A model generated the notes under the pieces. It had not been told where the DNA came from. It did not search any database and saw only the letters and a list, made by a program, of their open reading frames with translations. The position numbers were made by a program, and so were the translations under genes. From NCBI GenBank assembly GCA_963691655.1, contig OY829328.1, positions 14,896,704 through 14,960,703 of the forward strand: a stretch of DNA of 64,000 bases. Direction: 5' to 3'. Source of the stretch: Toxonevra muliebris. Taxonomy: Eukaryota > Arthropoda > Insecta > Diptera > Pallopteridae. Positions 10,393 to 20,682 of the stretch are shown one piece after another. Numbering within the stretch: position 1 is the stretch's first letter; each line of letters opens with the position of its first letter.

Positions 10393-12859
10393 CATTGAAA
10401 ATGTTTTGCAACTATATTTGCATTACAGAAGTGATGTTCATGCTGAAAATCATAGTTTTATTTTAGTGGATATAACGAAAAAAATTGTTCACATAAATTT
10501 AAGCTTCCAGATTTTCTTAACTATTTACATGAATTATCTGCTTTAAATATTCTGATAAGGGGCTGTTTAGAAAAGTATTAAAAAGGGTTTAACTAATTCT
10601 ACTAATCCAATTAATTTTGCTTGAACGGAATCGTTGAGAATAATGCGTTGAAAGAGTTTTGTTTTTAAAATTACAAATAAATCACAAGAGATGCGAGCTT
10701 TATTGAGTATTAGTTTTCGTTGTTAACAGAAGTCGCTAGAGAACTACCGTTTTCATAGCAGGAGCCACTAGATTATTAACTTAGAGTTTTTTCGAGCCAT
10801 TAGAATTTATACAGTATGGCAACTGGTATAAATTCCAATATCCAAACTCAAATAGAGAGATCTGAATGAATTCAACGAAATATCAGAGTGGCGTTTTAAA
10901 ACAACAGTTAGAGTGGTGGTAATGGCGATTAGTGACGTGACCACTAATCGAACCACATAAGACTATCAATATTGTTTAATTTGTATTTGAATTTTCATAT
11001 TTTAATTAAGTTTCACTCATACATTTTTTACATTTCCCATTTGTATGAAAGGTGGGCGTGGCAGGTTATCATTCTAACTAGCTTCGGTGAATTCCAGCTC
11101 GATATCTTCACTAAAAGTATGACCGTTTAAATCTTGCGTTTGTAGGAGTGGCAGTTGACCAATCCCGCCTATTTTCTGGCAAAAGTTTTTAAATCTTACT
11201 ATATAATTTTGGTAAAAGTTTCAGTTAAATATTTTTGCTTAGAAAATTTTAACGGTTTGTATGAGAAGTGGGTGTGGCAGTTTACCAATCACGTCCATTT
11301 CCACATTTTTTCCCCCTCAACCTAATAATAACATGTGACAAATTGTGTTACTCTAGGACCACTTCTTCTATTTTGTCGGCTATCAGTATGATACTGAACC
11401 ATTTTGCACCGTCTGATATCATCGCACTGTAAGTAAAGCTTTCAACGTTTTCAATGGTTACATCCCTGACTTTAAAGCCAAATATGAAATCATCTAGACC
11501 TAGTTTCATGCGTTTCATCTCAAGTGGATTGATTTAATTAGGTCATTAAATTTAGCTTGGATGTCTGTTTACAGATGACATCCGCGAAATCTATGTTCCC
11601 TAAGTCCCTAATAATTTGAACCAATCTGCACTCTTAACATTTAGGCGATTATGCAAACCTAGAAATCTATCTAATGCGTTACGATTTCGATAATCGCTTA
11701 CACGCACTGCCTATATAACAGAATTGCGACGTGACAGTTGACAACGTTACTCTACATTTGTATGCTTTGAAATAAGCGTGTATCAGCCGGATTACTTATT
11801 CCTCTTCATTATAGTACATTCCAAATATTTGTCGGCATTGTGTTAGTGCCTCTGTTTAGCATCCATGCGAAAGTATAGATGCTAATGAATTAATTGATGG
11901 TAATGATCGACGAGTTCCAGATCTTGTTTAGTTGCACAAATATTTCTTTTGATATTCTATGCCAGATATTTGTTTCTGGCAGCTCCATCTGCAGCGATTA
12001 CCTGCCCTGTCGAGACGTTTTCGATGGCTTTCGTCAGCTTTGAAGTACTTGTTAAGCGAAGTTTTCATCTGCAAGAAAAAAGCTACAAGTTGCTCTCAGA
12101 AAAAGTTTTTGAAAATCAAAAACAAGATATCGCATGAGAAAAAGTAGTTTCATTAAGGATGCCCTAGGAATACTTCAGTTCTCTTAATTCAACTTATTTA
12201 GGGCTTTTTGGTAATTTTCTCGGAAATTCGCGAAATAAGGTTATTACTTGGTGTTATAATTTACAATTATCGTTTTAATTTATGTCATCGATGAATTATA
12301 GCACAATACTTAATATAAAATACATGTATGCATATATTTTTTCTTTTCATTTACAATAAATTAGTATTCGTTTTTTTTTTTCAAATAGATATACGATAAT
12401 AGATAATTTTGTAATTACAGCAACGTCAGCAATAAAAATAAAATTACACTTTGTTTATTTACAAATAAATAATCTTATTGCGCGCACGGGAGTATATTTA
12501 TGAGCAGTGTGTAAAGTGTATATTAAAATTTTCACATCAAAGGAACTTCATGTGGCGCTTAATTCTTCCCATGCACAGAACATGATGTGTAAGCGAGGGT
12601 ATAAAAACACACGCACGCATACACACAATCGCATTGATATTATACCGCACATTCTATTTTAGTTAGAATGCAGTTCTATACTCTTGTGTTTGGACCAGCT
12701 CTGCATGCATATCCGGATTTTCTTTAACTTTTACATATGTTAATAATACTAATGGTTATCATCACCAAAACCAGAAAATGGACATAAAAAAAAATTAAAT
12801 AGAATATACGTATCTTAACCTTTTCTATATCAATTGGGTAAACTAAAATATGCAGGTTG
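10393..12859. other. Intergenic, mostly unannotated
   Basis: No gene was found. A short palindrome lies at about 10804-10837 (GAATTTATAC with its complement) and a degenerate repeat cluster at 11039-11310 (listed separately). The frames at 11949-12147 overlap one another in two phases and show no domain. Confidence 0.4.
11039..11310 (+). repeat. Three degenerate copies of a GTGGGCGTGGCA unit
   Basis: A unit of roughly 100 bp recurs three times at about 11039, 11139 and 11252. Each copy starts TTTGTATGA-like, then (G)TGGGCGTGGCAG or a variant, then TT-x-ACCAATC-x-CGYC. The copies share perhaps two thirds of positions by eye. The repeat is short, decayed and not coding in any frame. Confidence 0.5.
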
Positions 12860-13290
12860 GCGTTAATTTTAGAGCAGTAATGGTGGTTGTAGCTATAATA
12901 TGTTGGCGTATATCGTTTTTTTCGAGCGTTGGGTCTGTTATTAATGGCGCACTCATTACCGTGTACACCAATGAGACCTGGAATCCACAGAAGCTTGAGT
13001 TTGAGTAGATTACCAATGAGAAGGTCCCTGATCTTGTGAACCGTATCCCATTTGTAGACAGATAGAGTCATGACTACTTGAATAACGGACAGGCAGTCTG
13101 ACTGTTTTTGAGTTGTGTGAACTGGTGGCAATTATCGAAGCTTTGTATATTGCAGCTGCTTCAGCGGCAAAAACTGACAAGAGTTTAGATAGGAGTCTGG
13201 TAATTAGATGATGTCCATCTGTTGACTATAGAGTAGGCTGGGCGCATTTCATTGGATTTAGAACCATTCGTGTAGAGGAAGTTCCACCAG
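12860..13290 (-). pseudogene. Orphan RNase H domain of a LINE
   Basis: Read on the minus strand from about 13290, the frame fragments give FLYTNGSKS (RNase H start, with Asn in place of the usual first catalytic Asp), then SDCLSVIQVV (from the S-D-S-x-S-A-L block), then the KIRDLL helix and LKLLWIPGLIGVHGNECA, the classic W-I-P-x-H-x-G-x-x-G-N-E motif. At least one frameshift separates the first piece from the rest. No RT sits next to it, so it is a detached 3' fragment of an I/Jockey/LOA-type element. Confidence 0.75.
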
Positions 13291-13562
13291 TCCACCACCA
13301 GGATATTTTATAAACAATGTATGAAATGTAGCGTTTTGGTGCGGACCTCCCATATACGAAAGCATGTTTCTTCTATTCCAACTATTTTACAAAATTAGTA
13401 CACGTTTACATAAATGAAATAAAAAAGAATCGTACTTTTAATGTTAATTAGGCATAAATTTACAATAAACAGTTTATTCACTATACATATAACTAATCTA
13501 TTTTTAATGTATATAACTATGTGACGATATCTTAGAAAACCTTTCAATGTATACGGTAATTT

Positions 13563-14232
13563 TCACCAATCATCTCGTGGCAGGCGAAACGTAGAATTAT
13601 CGCTACGCACAATTGAAACGCCAGCACCATAGTATGGTATCACATAGGCAGAACCGTCTGCAGGTCCCACCACTTGAGTTGCTATCAGAATGATATCAAT
13701 TAGTTGGCCCAAAAACATGCCACCAAGTGTACAGAATTTTATTAAACCAATGCCCGGATAACCGAGATAAAACCGATCAAATCCAAACATTCCAAGGAAG
13801 ACGGAAAGCAGCAATGCTGTATCAAGATGATAGCCATTTCTACCGAATTGCCGAAATTATATAAAGAATATCAATAAAAACGTTTTTGACTTACGTCCAT
13901 TTACAGGGAAGCTCACGCGTGAAAGTGTTGTTGCCAGTTTCAGTGCAATTGATGCCATCCACAGCGATACACCAAACTGAAGGAAAAGAAATAGCTATAT
14001 ACATTCTGAATTACCGTGCTGAAAAATAAATGTCACACTTACCAGCAGCTTTATTTTGAGGGGTACACCCTCGCAATTGTTGTGTTTTAGGATCAATATG
14101 ATTCTTTGAAGGATCTGGGCAGATGTACTGACCCATTAACAACTCACTGCAGTCGTAGTTAACTTGCTGCGTCAGTTCGATGCTCCAGAATATTAAAATT
14201 AAGAGGAAACAGCTATTGCTATACCATGCCAT
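13563..14232 (-). CDS. amrt: TM2 domain protein, TM2D1 orthologue
   Basis: Three exons give 182 residues: 14043-14232, 13895-13976 and 13563-13839. Donors are GTAAGT at 14042 and 13894, acceptors are at 13977 and 13840, and the frame is kept across both. The start MAWYSNSCFLLILIFW is a signal peptide. A Cys-rich ectodomain follows (CSELLMGQYICPDP, CDIYFSAR or the spliced AVWCIAVDGINC) with N-glycosylation sites at NCT and NNT. Then come the two membrane helices of the TM2 domain, joined by the family's DRF motif (GFDRFYLGYPGIGLIKF). The C-terminal VVGPADGSAYVIPYYG is what separates TM2D1 from TM2D2 and TM2D3. In flies the three TM2D proteins are linked to Notch signalling and neuronal maintenance. 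The Drosophila TM2D1 gene is amaretto (CG10795). The terminal exon splice sites are convincing and I see no defect. Confidence 0.9.
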
Positions 14233-15234
14233 GGATTTCCAAATTGATTTTACCTTTTAATTTAAAGAATTTCAACAAAGCACAATATATTACAATACAA
14301 TAAACAAAAACAATGTGGGAAAATAAAAAACAAAACTAATAAGCATATGTTTTACTTCAATGCATTTCAAACTGTGAGGTATGTTCGATTTAATGATGAG
14401 AATGCTGCCACTCGTTCAAAAGAAAAGAAATCACATTTGCTTGTTCACATCACTGGTGTCCTTTCGCAACAATCTTTTTAAAGCGAATATATTTGAAAAA
14501 AGTATTGACGTCGTACAGCGTAAGTTTTTTTTAAATCTATAACTTGGAAAATTATAGAGACCGCTGTTTTTTTGGCGTGAAAAAAACACGTTTTGGGCTC
14601 AAGATTAGAAAAATTCCACCCGTAACCGCGCCTACCTGCCATATAAACAGCACTGTGGAAAATATAAAAACAATTTATATTTTCGTAATAAAATTCATTT
14701 ACTTCTTAAAACATTTAAAAATCATACAAAAAAAAATTAAATTACAATTACTCGGAGTTTGTATCGTCAATATCAGATTCTCCAATATTTATTGTAGTAT
14801 TTTTTAATTAAGGAATTTAAGTTGCACGCTTGGTTCTTGGGGGCTTTCTTAATCTGCATATGTGCGGATCCGATGATATTACCTTTTAATTCAGTCTGTT
14901 TTTTTGTCAGTCTTTATTACCCGATCCCTCAGTTCCTTCTGATAATTCCTCAGTCGGTAGAATACAATGCTCAATCATTATTTACCCATGCCTAAGAGCT
15001 TAGTAAATAATCTCAGGCATATAATGCCAAGAATAGTACTTTAAATATAGCACTATCAAAAGCTGCCGCTTAAAAAATTAAAAACGTAACCATTTATCGA
15101 AATTCCTAATGTGTGTGTATTTGTTGATGGAACCTTTTACTCATTCTACACCTTCCACGCATTGAGGCACACTCTCAACACGTTCTTTTTTTTTTTTTGG
15201 CTATTGATTTGGGTTTTGGAGAATGATACCAAAC
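14233..15234. other. Upstream of TM2D1, no gene seen
   Basis: It should contain the TM2D1 promoter and 5' UTR, but no TATA box or other core element stands out. The 87-codon frame at 14544-14807 is Lys/Ile-rich with no domain. Confidence 0.35.
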
Positions 15235-15665
15235 AATTGCCAATTTTCTAATTAGTTACCTCTTGTTTGTTAACTGTTTTGGCGCCTTCTCTCTCGGTAA
15301 GCTCCAGCTGAAGAAAATGTATTGATTTTTCTATGGCCAGACAATAAACGCTTAAGTCGACTTAAGACAGAATTGAGTTATAATTGATATCGTGTTCTTC
15401 TTATTCCAATGCACATGTACGTGAAATTCCCAAAATTCTATGTTTTTTAAAACAAAAGTTATAAAAAAAGAAAGGTATTCGCTTACATAGAGTGGCAACC
15501 AATCACATTAACGTCAAACCGTGTTTACTCTAAATTAGATTTTCAGACTTAAGCGGTTACCCGCCATAAGCCCCATTGAAATTTTTTTTTTAGTTCATTG
15601 AGAAAGAAGGCGGCAAAAAACAATTAACAATTAAGAGGCAACTAATTCGAAAATTAGCAAATGCT
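15235..15665. repeat. Long imperfect inverted repeat (foldback-type MITE)
   Basis: The left arm starts near 15235 (CAATTTTCTAATTAGTTACC, about 15241-15260, then TCTTGTTTGTTAACTGTTTTGG). It is complemented by the right arm near 15590-15665, which reads in reverse complement as AATTTTCGAATTAGTTGCC followed by TCTTAATTGTTAATTG. The pairing continues through a shared CGCCTTCT and, more weakly, through a CGCTTAAGTC block (about 15350 against 15550). Arms therefore reach about 75 bp of good match and perhaps 150 bp in all. No coding sequence lies inside. It is probably a non-autonomous foldback element. Exact ends were not fixed. Confidence 0.6.
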
Positions 15666-16076
15666 TGTTGCACTTTTCACAAACTTAAAGTGGCAACTTC
15701 GCGTGAAAGCCGTAATAAGACCAAAAGGTTCTATCAGCAAATACATATTAGGAATTTCGTTGTGTTGTTACGTTTTTGTTTTTTTAAGCGAACTAAATAT
15801 AATACTTACATAAATACATTTTTTTATTCTTACTATAACAATTCAACAAATAAATAATAAGAAAAAAAATTATTGGGCAATACTTATTTCTTTTTCTTTC
15901 CTTTAACTATGAAAAATGTATTTTTTACACTGTCCATAATAATTTGGCACTGTATGCTAAGCATTCTAAATTAATATAAAAATTACATTCATTCAAATCC
16001 CAAATAATTTTACACATTTACGTGCTAAAGTACTACGGTTTTATTACAAACAGATTGAAATTTTTTAAGTTTGAGT
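15666..16076. other. AT-rich intergenic spacer
   Basis: No gene, repeat or structure recognised. Several poly-A and poly-T tracts occur. Confidence 0.35.
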
Positions 16077-16087
16077 TAATTTCGCCC

Positions 16088-16193
16088 CGCCGTTCGGAAT
16101 CGGCGTTAAACTGTAGGTCCAACGATGTGGTATCACAATGGGTCGTTCAGGCCTAAGTGTGTCTCTCGACAGCCACTCCAACCTAACCTAACC
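16088..16193 (+). repeat. SINE family A, 5'-truncated copy with target duplication
   Basis: This copy carries only the 3' body: CGTTCGGAATCGGCGTTAAA, then GTGGTATCACAATGGG, CTCTCGACAGCC and a tail of AACCTA repeats. An 11-bp direct repeat TAATTTCGCCC flanks it (16077-16087 and 16194-16204). That is the signature of target-primed reverse transcription, so the 3' body moves as a retroposon. The same 3' body recurs at 23.8 kb and 59.3 kb. Confidence 0.8.
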
Positions 16194-16628
16194 TAATTTC
16201 GCCCACAATAATTTTTTTTTTTTACAAAAAACGATTACTGTTCAAACCTCGAATGCCTATTTTTACCACTTAGTTAAACACTAACTGGAAGTTTAACTTT
16301 CAGTTTTATTAAAATTCATTGTCACATTCCTCAGTTAGGCTGCAAGCATAGACTTAGAGTTTACCTGCTAGCTAAGTTCTTTTTAACTTTCAGTCAGCTT
16401 AACTGATACAATTTCTTTCAGTTAACTACCTAACTGAAAGTTAGAATATTCTTTTACATATTATACAGTTGTTTCAAAACTCATCACAGTTTTTCATTCC
16501 TGTTATTTTTCATCTATGCACATAGTTTAGGTAGTATTTTTTTATTTTTTCTATGCTGGATAAACTGACTGAAAAATTACAAATACTATACCCAACAAGA
16601 AAATAGACAATTATTAAGGATATATGTA

Positions 16629-18316
16629 TTATTGTACCATTCCTAGATGTTTATTAAAAATATATTTTTTAAACTTAAGTAAAACCAGTACTTCATTCGA
16701 TTTCCCAGAACTTAACAAACTACGCGTTTCATCCTTAAGTCCATTGGGGAAATTTACTTTTACTTTTGAAGTTTGGCCGAAAGTACCTTCAATCACTCCC
16801 ATCTCTCCAGTCGATAACTCAATTGCTTTTCCTACATATATATCACGATTACCCTGCTTCTTGAAGAGATTCTGAACGATTGCCTGGTGTTCGTTTACAA
16901 CACGTTGCACGGTGGCTTGCTTCAATTTTCGTTTGAATATCTTAAAATACGGAAGTAGCTCAGTTGTATAATTATTTGAATGTGTTAGCCATTGCATTTG
17001 ACCCCAAAATGCTAAACGACAGCAATTGCTATGTGCATCTAAATCCAATTTCGATGCAATTAGCGTAGAACCTTCTGCTGCTAGTATGGCTGATTCAAAT
17101 TCAAGCAAAACGAAAAGGCTAGTTGTTTCTACGTTTTCAGCTTTTAGCTCCTCTACGTACTCGTATTCTTTGTTTAAATCGAAAACATTGTCTTCTTTAC
17201 CGGAAATCTCTTTAAAAAGTGTAATGTTGGCCATGACAGTTTCGTGCCCTACAGTGATATGTAGTTTACTTTTTGATTTAAGGGCAAATTTATAATAGCG
17301 AATACGCTCTAAACGAATACATGCAGCATAAATGGGCAGCAAATAACCTGGCTGTGTTATAATACCGCGCTCCATTAATTTCGCATTAAACTGTGTAACG
17401 CAAAGCCCAATTCGATCACCCATTTCAGCCATTGGCACTGGACGTCGAAACATCTGAATTGATTTAACTTTCCGTTGTTCGCGCAGCAAAGGTATTTCAA
17501 TACTGTCATTAACAGAAACTTTGCCCTGCAGTAATGTTCCTGTGCATATAGTTCCTTGACCCTTTATGGAAAAACAATGATCCACATACATGAGCAACGG
17601 TGCGAGAATATCACGTTTCGGAAAATGAACCTGCGAGCAGATACCATCAAGAAGTTCCTACAAAAAAAATTTTATCAAAAATTTCTTACCATTATTTATC
17701 ATTAGCAACCTGTATATTAGTTCCATTTTGAGCAGAAACATTGAATATGGGAATATCATCACCAAAAACCGTCCCCGCTAAAGTTTTTCTCAATTTGGAA
17801 TTGAGTTTCGCCAAATGAGTCTCTCGTTTGGTTTCTTCTATCAGATCTATCTTGTTAACAACTACAATTAAGCTTTTCTGGAGCAGCTCACCAATCACAA
17901 TACATTCGGCAGTTTGTGTTTGTATGCCCTTTTGTGCATCAACGACAAGAATCATCAGATCAATAATTTGTGCACCTTCCGTGGTAGTTGTAAATGCAAT
18001 AAGCTACTGCCAGTTGTAACGATACAAATTTCACACACTTACCACCTATAATGGTACGTATTAAACTTGCATGACCAGGGCAATCAACAAATGTAAGCTG
18101 CAGCTTTTCCAAGTTCGGTAGTTCGCATTTCAGTCTGGCCGTAATATTATTCAATTGCACCGCACTGAAACCCAAATCTAAAGTGATGCCACGCTCCTTT
18201 GACTGAGGATTCTTATCGAAGGCTGCAGTACTTGCAATTGTACTGAGCGAGCGAGCCAAACTCGTTTTCCCAGAGTCCACATGTCCAAGTAGACCAATAT
18301 TGAAATTTAGAATCAT
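16629..18316 (-). CDS. eEFSec: Selenocysteine-specific elongation factor eEFSec
   Basis: Three exons (18043-18316, 17710-17975, 16629-17657) join in frame to give 522 residues. The ATG at 18316 was chosen because MILNFNIGLLGHVDSGKT is the usual family start. An upstream in-frame ATG at 18436 would only add an unrelated leader. G-domain motifs are all present: P-loop GHVDSGKT (residues 11-18), RGITLDLG, DCPGH and NKID, and the spliced IIGGAQIIDL junction reads correctly. Domain II (GQGTICTGTLLQGKV), domain III and the eEFSec-specific domain IV (RVVNEHQAIVQNLFKKQ, then VELSTGEMGVI-like) follow. The protein is a GTPase that delivers Sec-tRNA to UGA codons marked by SECIS elements. The Drosophila protein is about 494 residues, so this one is slightly longer. 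The second donor, CAG/GTTGCT, is weaker than the others. Confidence 0.95.
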
Positions 18317-18889
18317 GTTTACATGATAAATCCAGTGGCTGATAAATGCCAAAAATCGCTTCTCTTCGTCTTGCTTCTGATATATACCATTCACAATAGA
18401 ACATGCAAAAAATCTCAAACTCTCTTCAAGTAGCAATTCCGTTTTCTGGCAATACTAAAAACGAGAAATTTTCCCACATACTTTCAAAACATAATTGAAT
18501 TTACTTCTCTTCGAAATAATTGAAAATATTAAGCAAACATAATTGAAAGTTTTTTTCGTACATAAAGGAATTTTCAATTTTCTCTTTCTTTCACAAATTT
18601 GGGCAAACTTAACATAATGCGTCGTTTTGCTGTTGCCCACAAATGGGCAGCCCCATTGCAGGCTTCAGTGTGTACGAAAGGGTGGCAACATTCCCGAAAA
18701 TCTGTGTGCCAAAGTAGTGATTCGCACCGCGCTCCTCTCTTCTGCAGAGCGGTTGCATCTTCCTGGTTCTATCAAAATTCTTGCGGTTCCTTTAACTTTT
18801 TCGCACCATTATTGACATTTGGAAATATAAATTGTTTTCTGAACAAAACTTCAAACATACACACGAAAGTTAAGAAAATCGAAAGGAAA
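18317..18889. promoter_or_regulatory. Divergent promoter between eEFSec and san
   Basis: The two start codons face away from each other across about 570 bp. The interval is richer in G+C near 18640-18760 than its surroundings and must contain both 5' UTRs. I see no TATA box placed for either gene. A longer open frame on plus (18599-18901) ends at the san start region and is probably 5' leader sequence rather than coding. Confidence 0.5.
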
Positions 18890-19580
18890 ATGACAAGGTG
18901 AGTTATTCATTTTCGTCGAAGTATCACTAACCTAAAAAATGCAAAAATCGTTCTCTTCAATGCCAGAGCAAGCATCGAACTAGGCGATGTGACGCCGCAC
19001 AACATCAAGCAACTGAAGAAGCTAAACACAGTCGTCTTTCCTGTCTCGTACAATGATAAATTCTATGTCGACGTCCTGGATGCGGGCGAACTGGCAAAAT
19101 TGGCATACTACAATGATATTGTGGTTGGCGCAGTGTGCTGCCGCATTGACACATCCGAAAATCAGCGACGCCTCTACATTATGACATTAGGTTGCCTATC
19201 TTCATACAGACGTCTAGGCATTGGCACTGTCATGTTTCAACATATTCTCAATTTCGTCGAAAATGATGGCAACTTTGATAGTATTTTCCTGTGAGTTTAT
19301 TCGGTTAATTTATAAGATTTCATAAACTTGTCATAGAACACATCAACTAATCAATTATCTTTTGTTATTGCCATCTCACAGACACGTGCAGGTGAATAAC
19401 GATGGTGCTATTGCTTTTTACAAGAAATTCGGTTTTGAAATTGTCGAAACCAAGGAGCACTATTACAAGCGCATTGAGCCAGCGGACGCGTATGTGCTGC
19501 AGAAGGCTCTGCGCGTCGACCACAATCACATCCACACCCACACCAATGGTCAACTAGAAAAAAAGGATAAGAAAGCATAA
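18890..19580 (+). CDS. san: N-alpha-acetyltransferase 50 (San)
   Basis: Exons 18890-18897, 18967-19290 and 19382-19580 give 176 residues. The first coding exon is only 8 nt (ATGACAAG before GTGAGT), so the protein begins MTRASIELGDVTPHN. Most of the sequence is almost identical to Drosophila San/Naa50. The acetyl-CoA pyrophosphate loop is visible as YRRLGIGT (R-x-x-G-x-G). The peptide-binding strands VVFPVSYNDKFYVDV and the end FYKKFGFEIVETKEHYY are intact. Family role: N-terminal acetyltransferase acting on Met-starting peptides, associated with the NatA complex and needed for sister-chromatid cohesion in flies. Only the C-terminal 20-25 residues, rich in His and Lys, diverge. A polyadenylation signal follows at 19700. 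Confidence 0.96.
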
Positions 19581-19699
19581 GAGGAGTGCAATGTGCCGTT
19601 CGCTGCCACAACCACCTCCGTCACCACCATCCCCTAGAATATACTGTTTGCGTGCGAGCAGTTTTGCGAAATAGTTTTTGTTATTAAACATAAATTACA

Positions 19700-19705
19700 A
19701 ATAAA
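19700..19705 (+). terminator. Polyadenylation signal of san
   Basis: AATAAA lies 120 bases after the san stop codon within an A-rich tract, at a sensible distance for the 3' end of this transcript. Confidence 0.55.
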
Positions 19706-20629
19706 ATAATACATATACTTAAATTACATTCATTAACAACAACAACAGTAAGCATACGCAAATATCAAGTTAAACAAACGAAGAAACGAACAAAATGTTT
19801 AATAAAAGAATAATGAAATTGTTAAATATCAAGTACCTTGTGCATGAGTGTAGTGTAAATGTATATTGAATTATATACGGTTAGAGGGATTGATTAATCA
19901 TAAGCTTTAATGTTCCATTTAAAAATTGCTTTACACTGAATTTAAGACAATTCTCTACAGCACTTGCGGCGATAAAAGCAAAAGCGTTCTAACCCGCACT
20001 TTTCCCGAAATCGACTTTAAATTTCGCTACTGTTTTTTTATAGCGATTATATAAACCGGAGAACTTTATCAATTGACAAATCCATCTCTTTACAACATTA
20101 TGACATAAATTTCTTACTTCTGAGTCTAGTCATAATTTGTAGGTATATGTTTTTTACCCAAAGTAGTCAAATATGGGAAAAAGAACATTGAAAATCCCTA
20201 AAATTCATTTTGCAGAATCAGTGCCTAAACATATGTACTTCATCTAGGTCTGTTATTAGCTCAAAATAAAATTCACGCAACGTAAGCCCTTCTTCAAGAG
20301 CTTCCGTTTCATTAAGTTTTACCCAGGTATTTACGGGACGAGCCCACCTATGACTCTCTTATGGATTCATATCGATGCCGTAATGTCCACCTCATTAGTA
20401 CTTTGCGTTTTCAAAAATATCTGAGTGCATTCTTTCCTTTCGAATGCTGGAAGCAGCTGTATTTTCTTTAATATTCAAACCCTTTACCACCCTTAATTTC
20501 ATGATGATGTTTTTATGTGATTAGATGATTAGAAAGATACACGTAATTTTTATATAATTACCGGTAAATTTGAAGCAAATGACGTTAATTGAATATGTGC
20601 GTGTGATTGAAATTCTTAAGAGTGTTAGG
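19706..20629. other. Intergenic, no gene seen
   Basis: Unique-looking AT-rich sequence between san and the gustatory receptor. CAA runs appear near 19735-19760. No element recognised. Confidence 0.4.
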
Positions 20630-20667
20630 TATATATAGTTTACTTCCTCTGAGCAAAGTATTCACTT
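20630..20667 (+). promoter_or_regulatory. Candidate TATA box and initiator of the gustatory receptor
   Basis: TATATATA at 20630-20637 is followed about 30 bases later by TCACTT (20662-20667), which matches the arthropod initiator consensus TCA-x-T-Y. The predicted +1 A at 20664 would leave a 5' leader of only about 19 bases before the ATG at 20683. Confidence 0.45.
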
Positions 20668-20682
20668 AATATTACCAGTATA

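Noticed and set aside
12724..13131. A single 135-codon gene
   Set aside because: Its first half is the RNase H remnant of a LINE and its second half is unrelated AT-rich DNA, so it is not a gene of its own.
17026..17295. Plus-strand open frame of 89 codons
   Set aside because: It is the antisense of eEFSec exon 3.
18599..18901. A 100-codon plus-strand frame that could be a san N-terminal extension
   Set aside because: It runs through the short first exon in a different phase from MTR and would not splice in frame; San homologues start at MTR.
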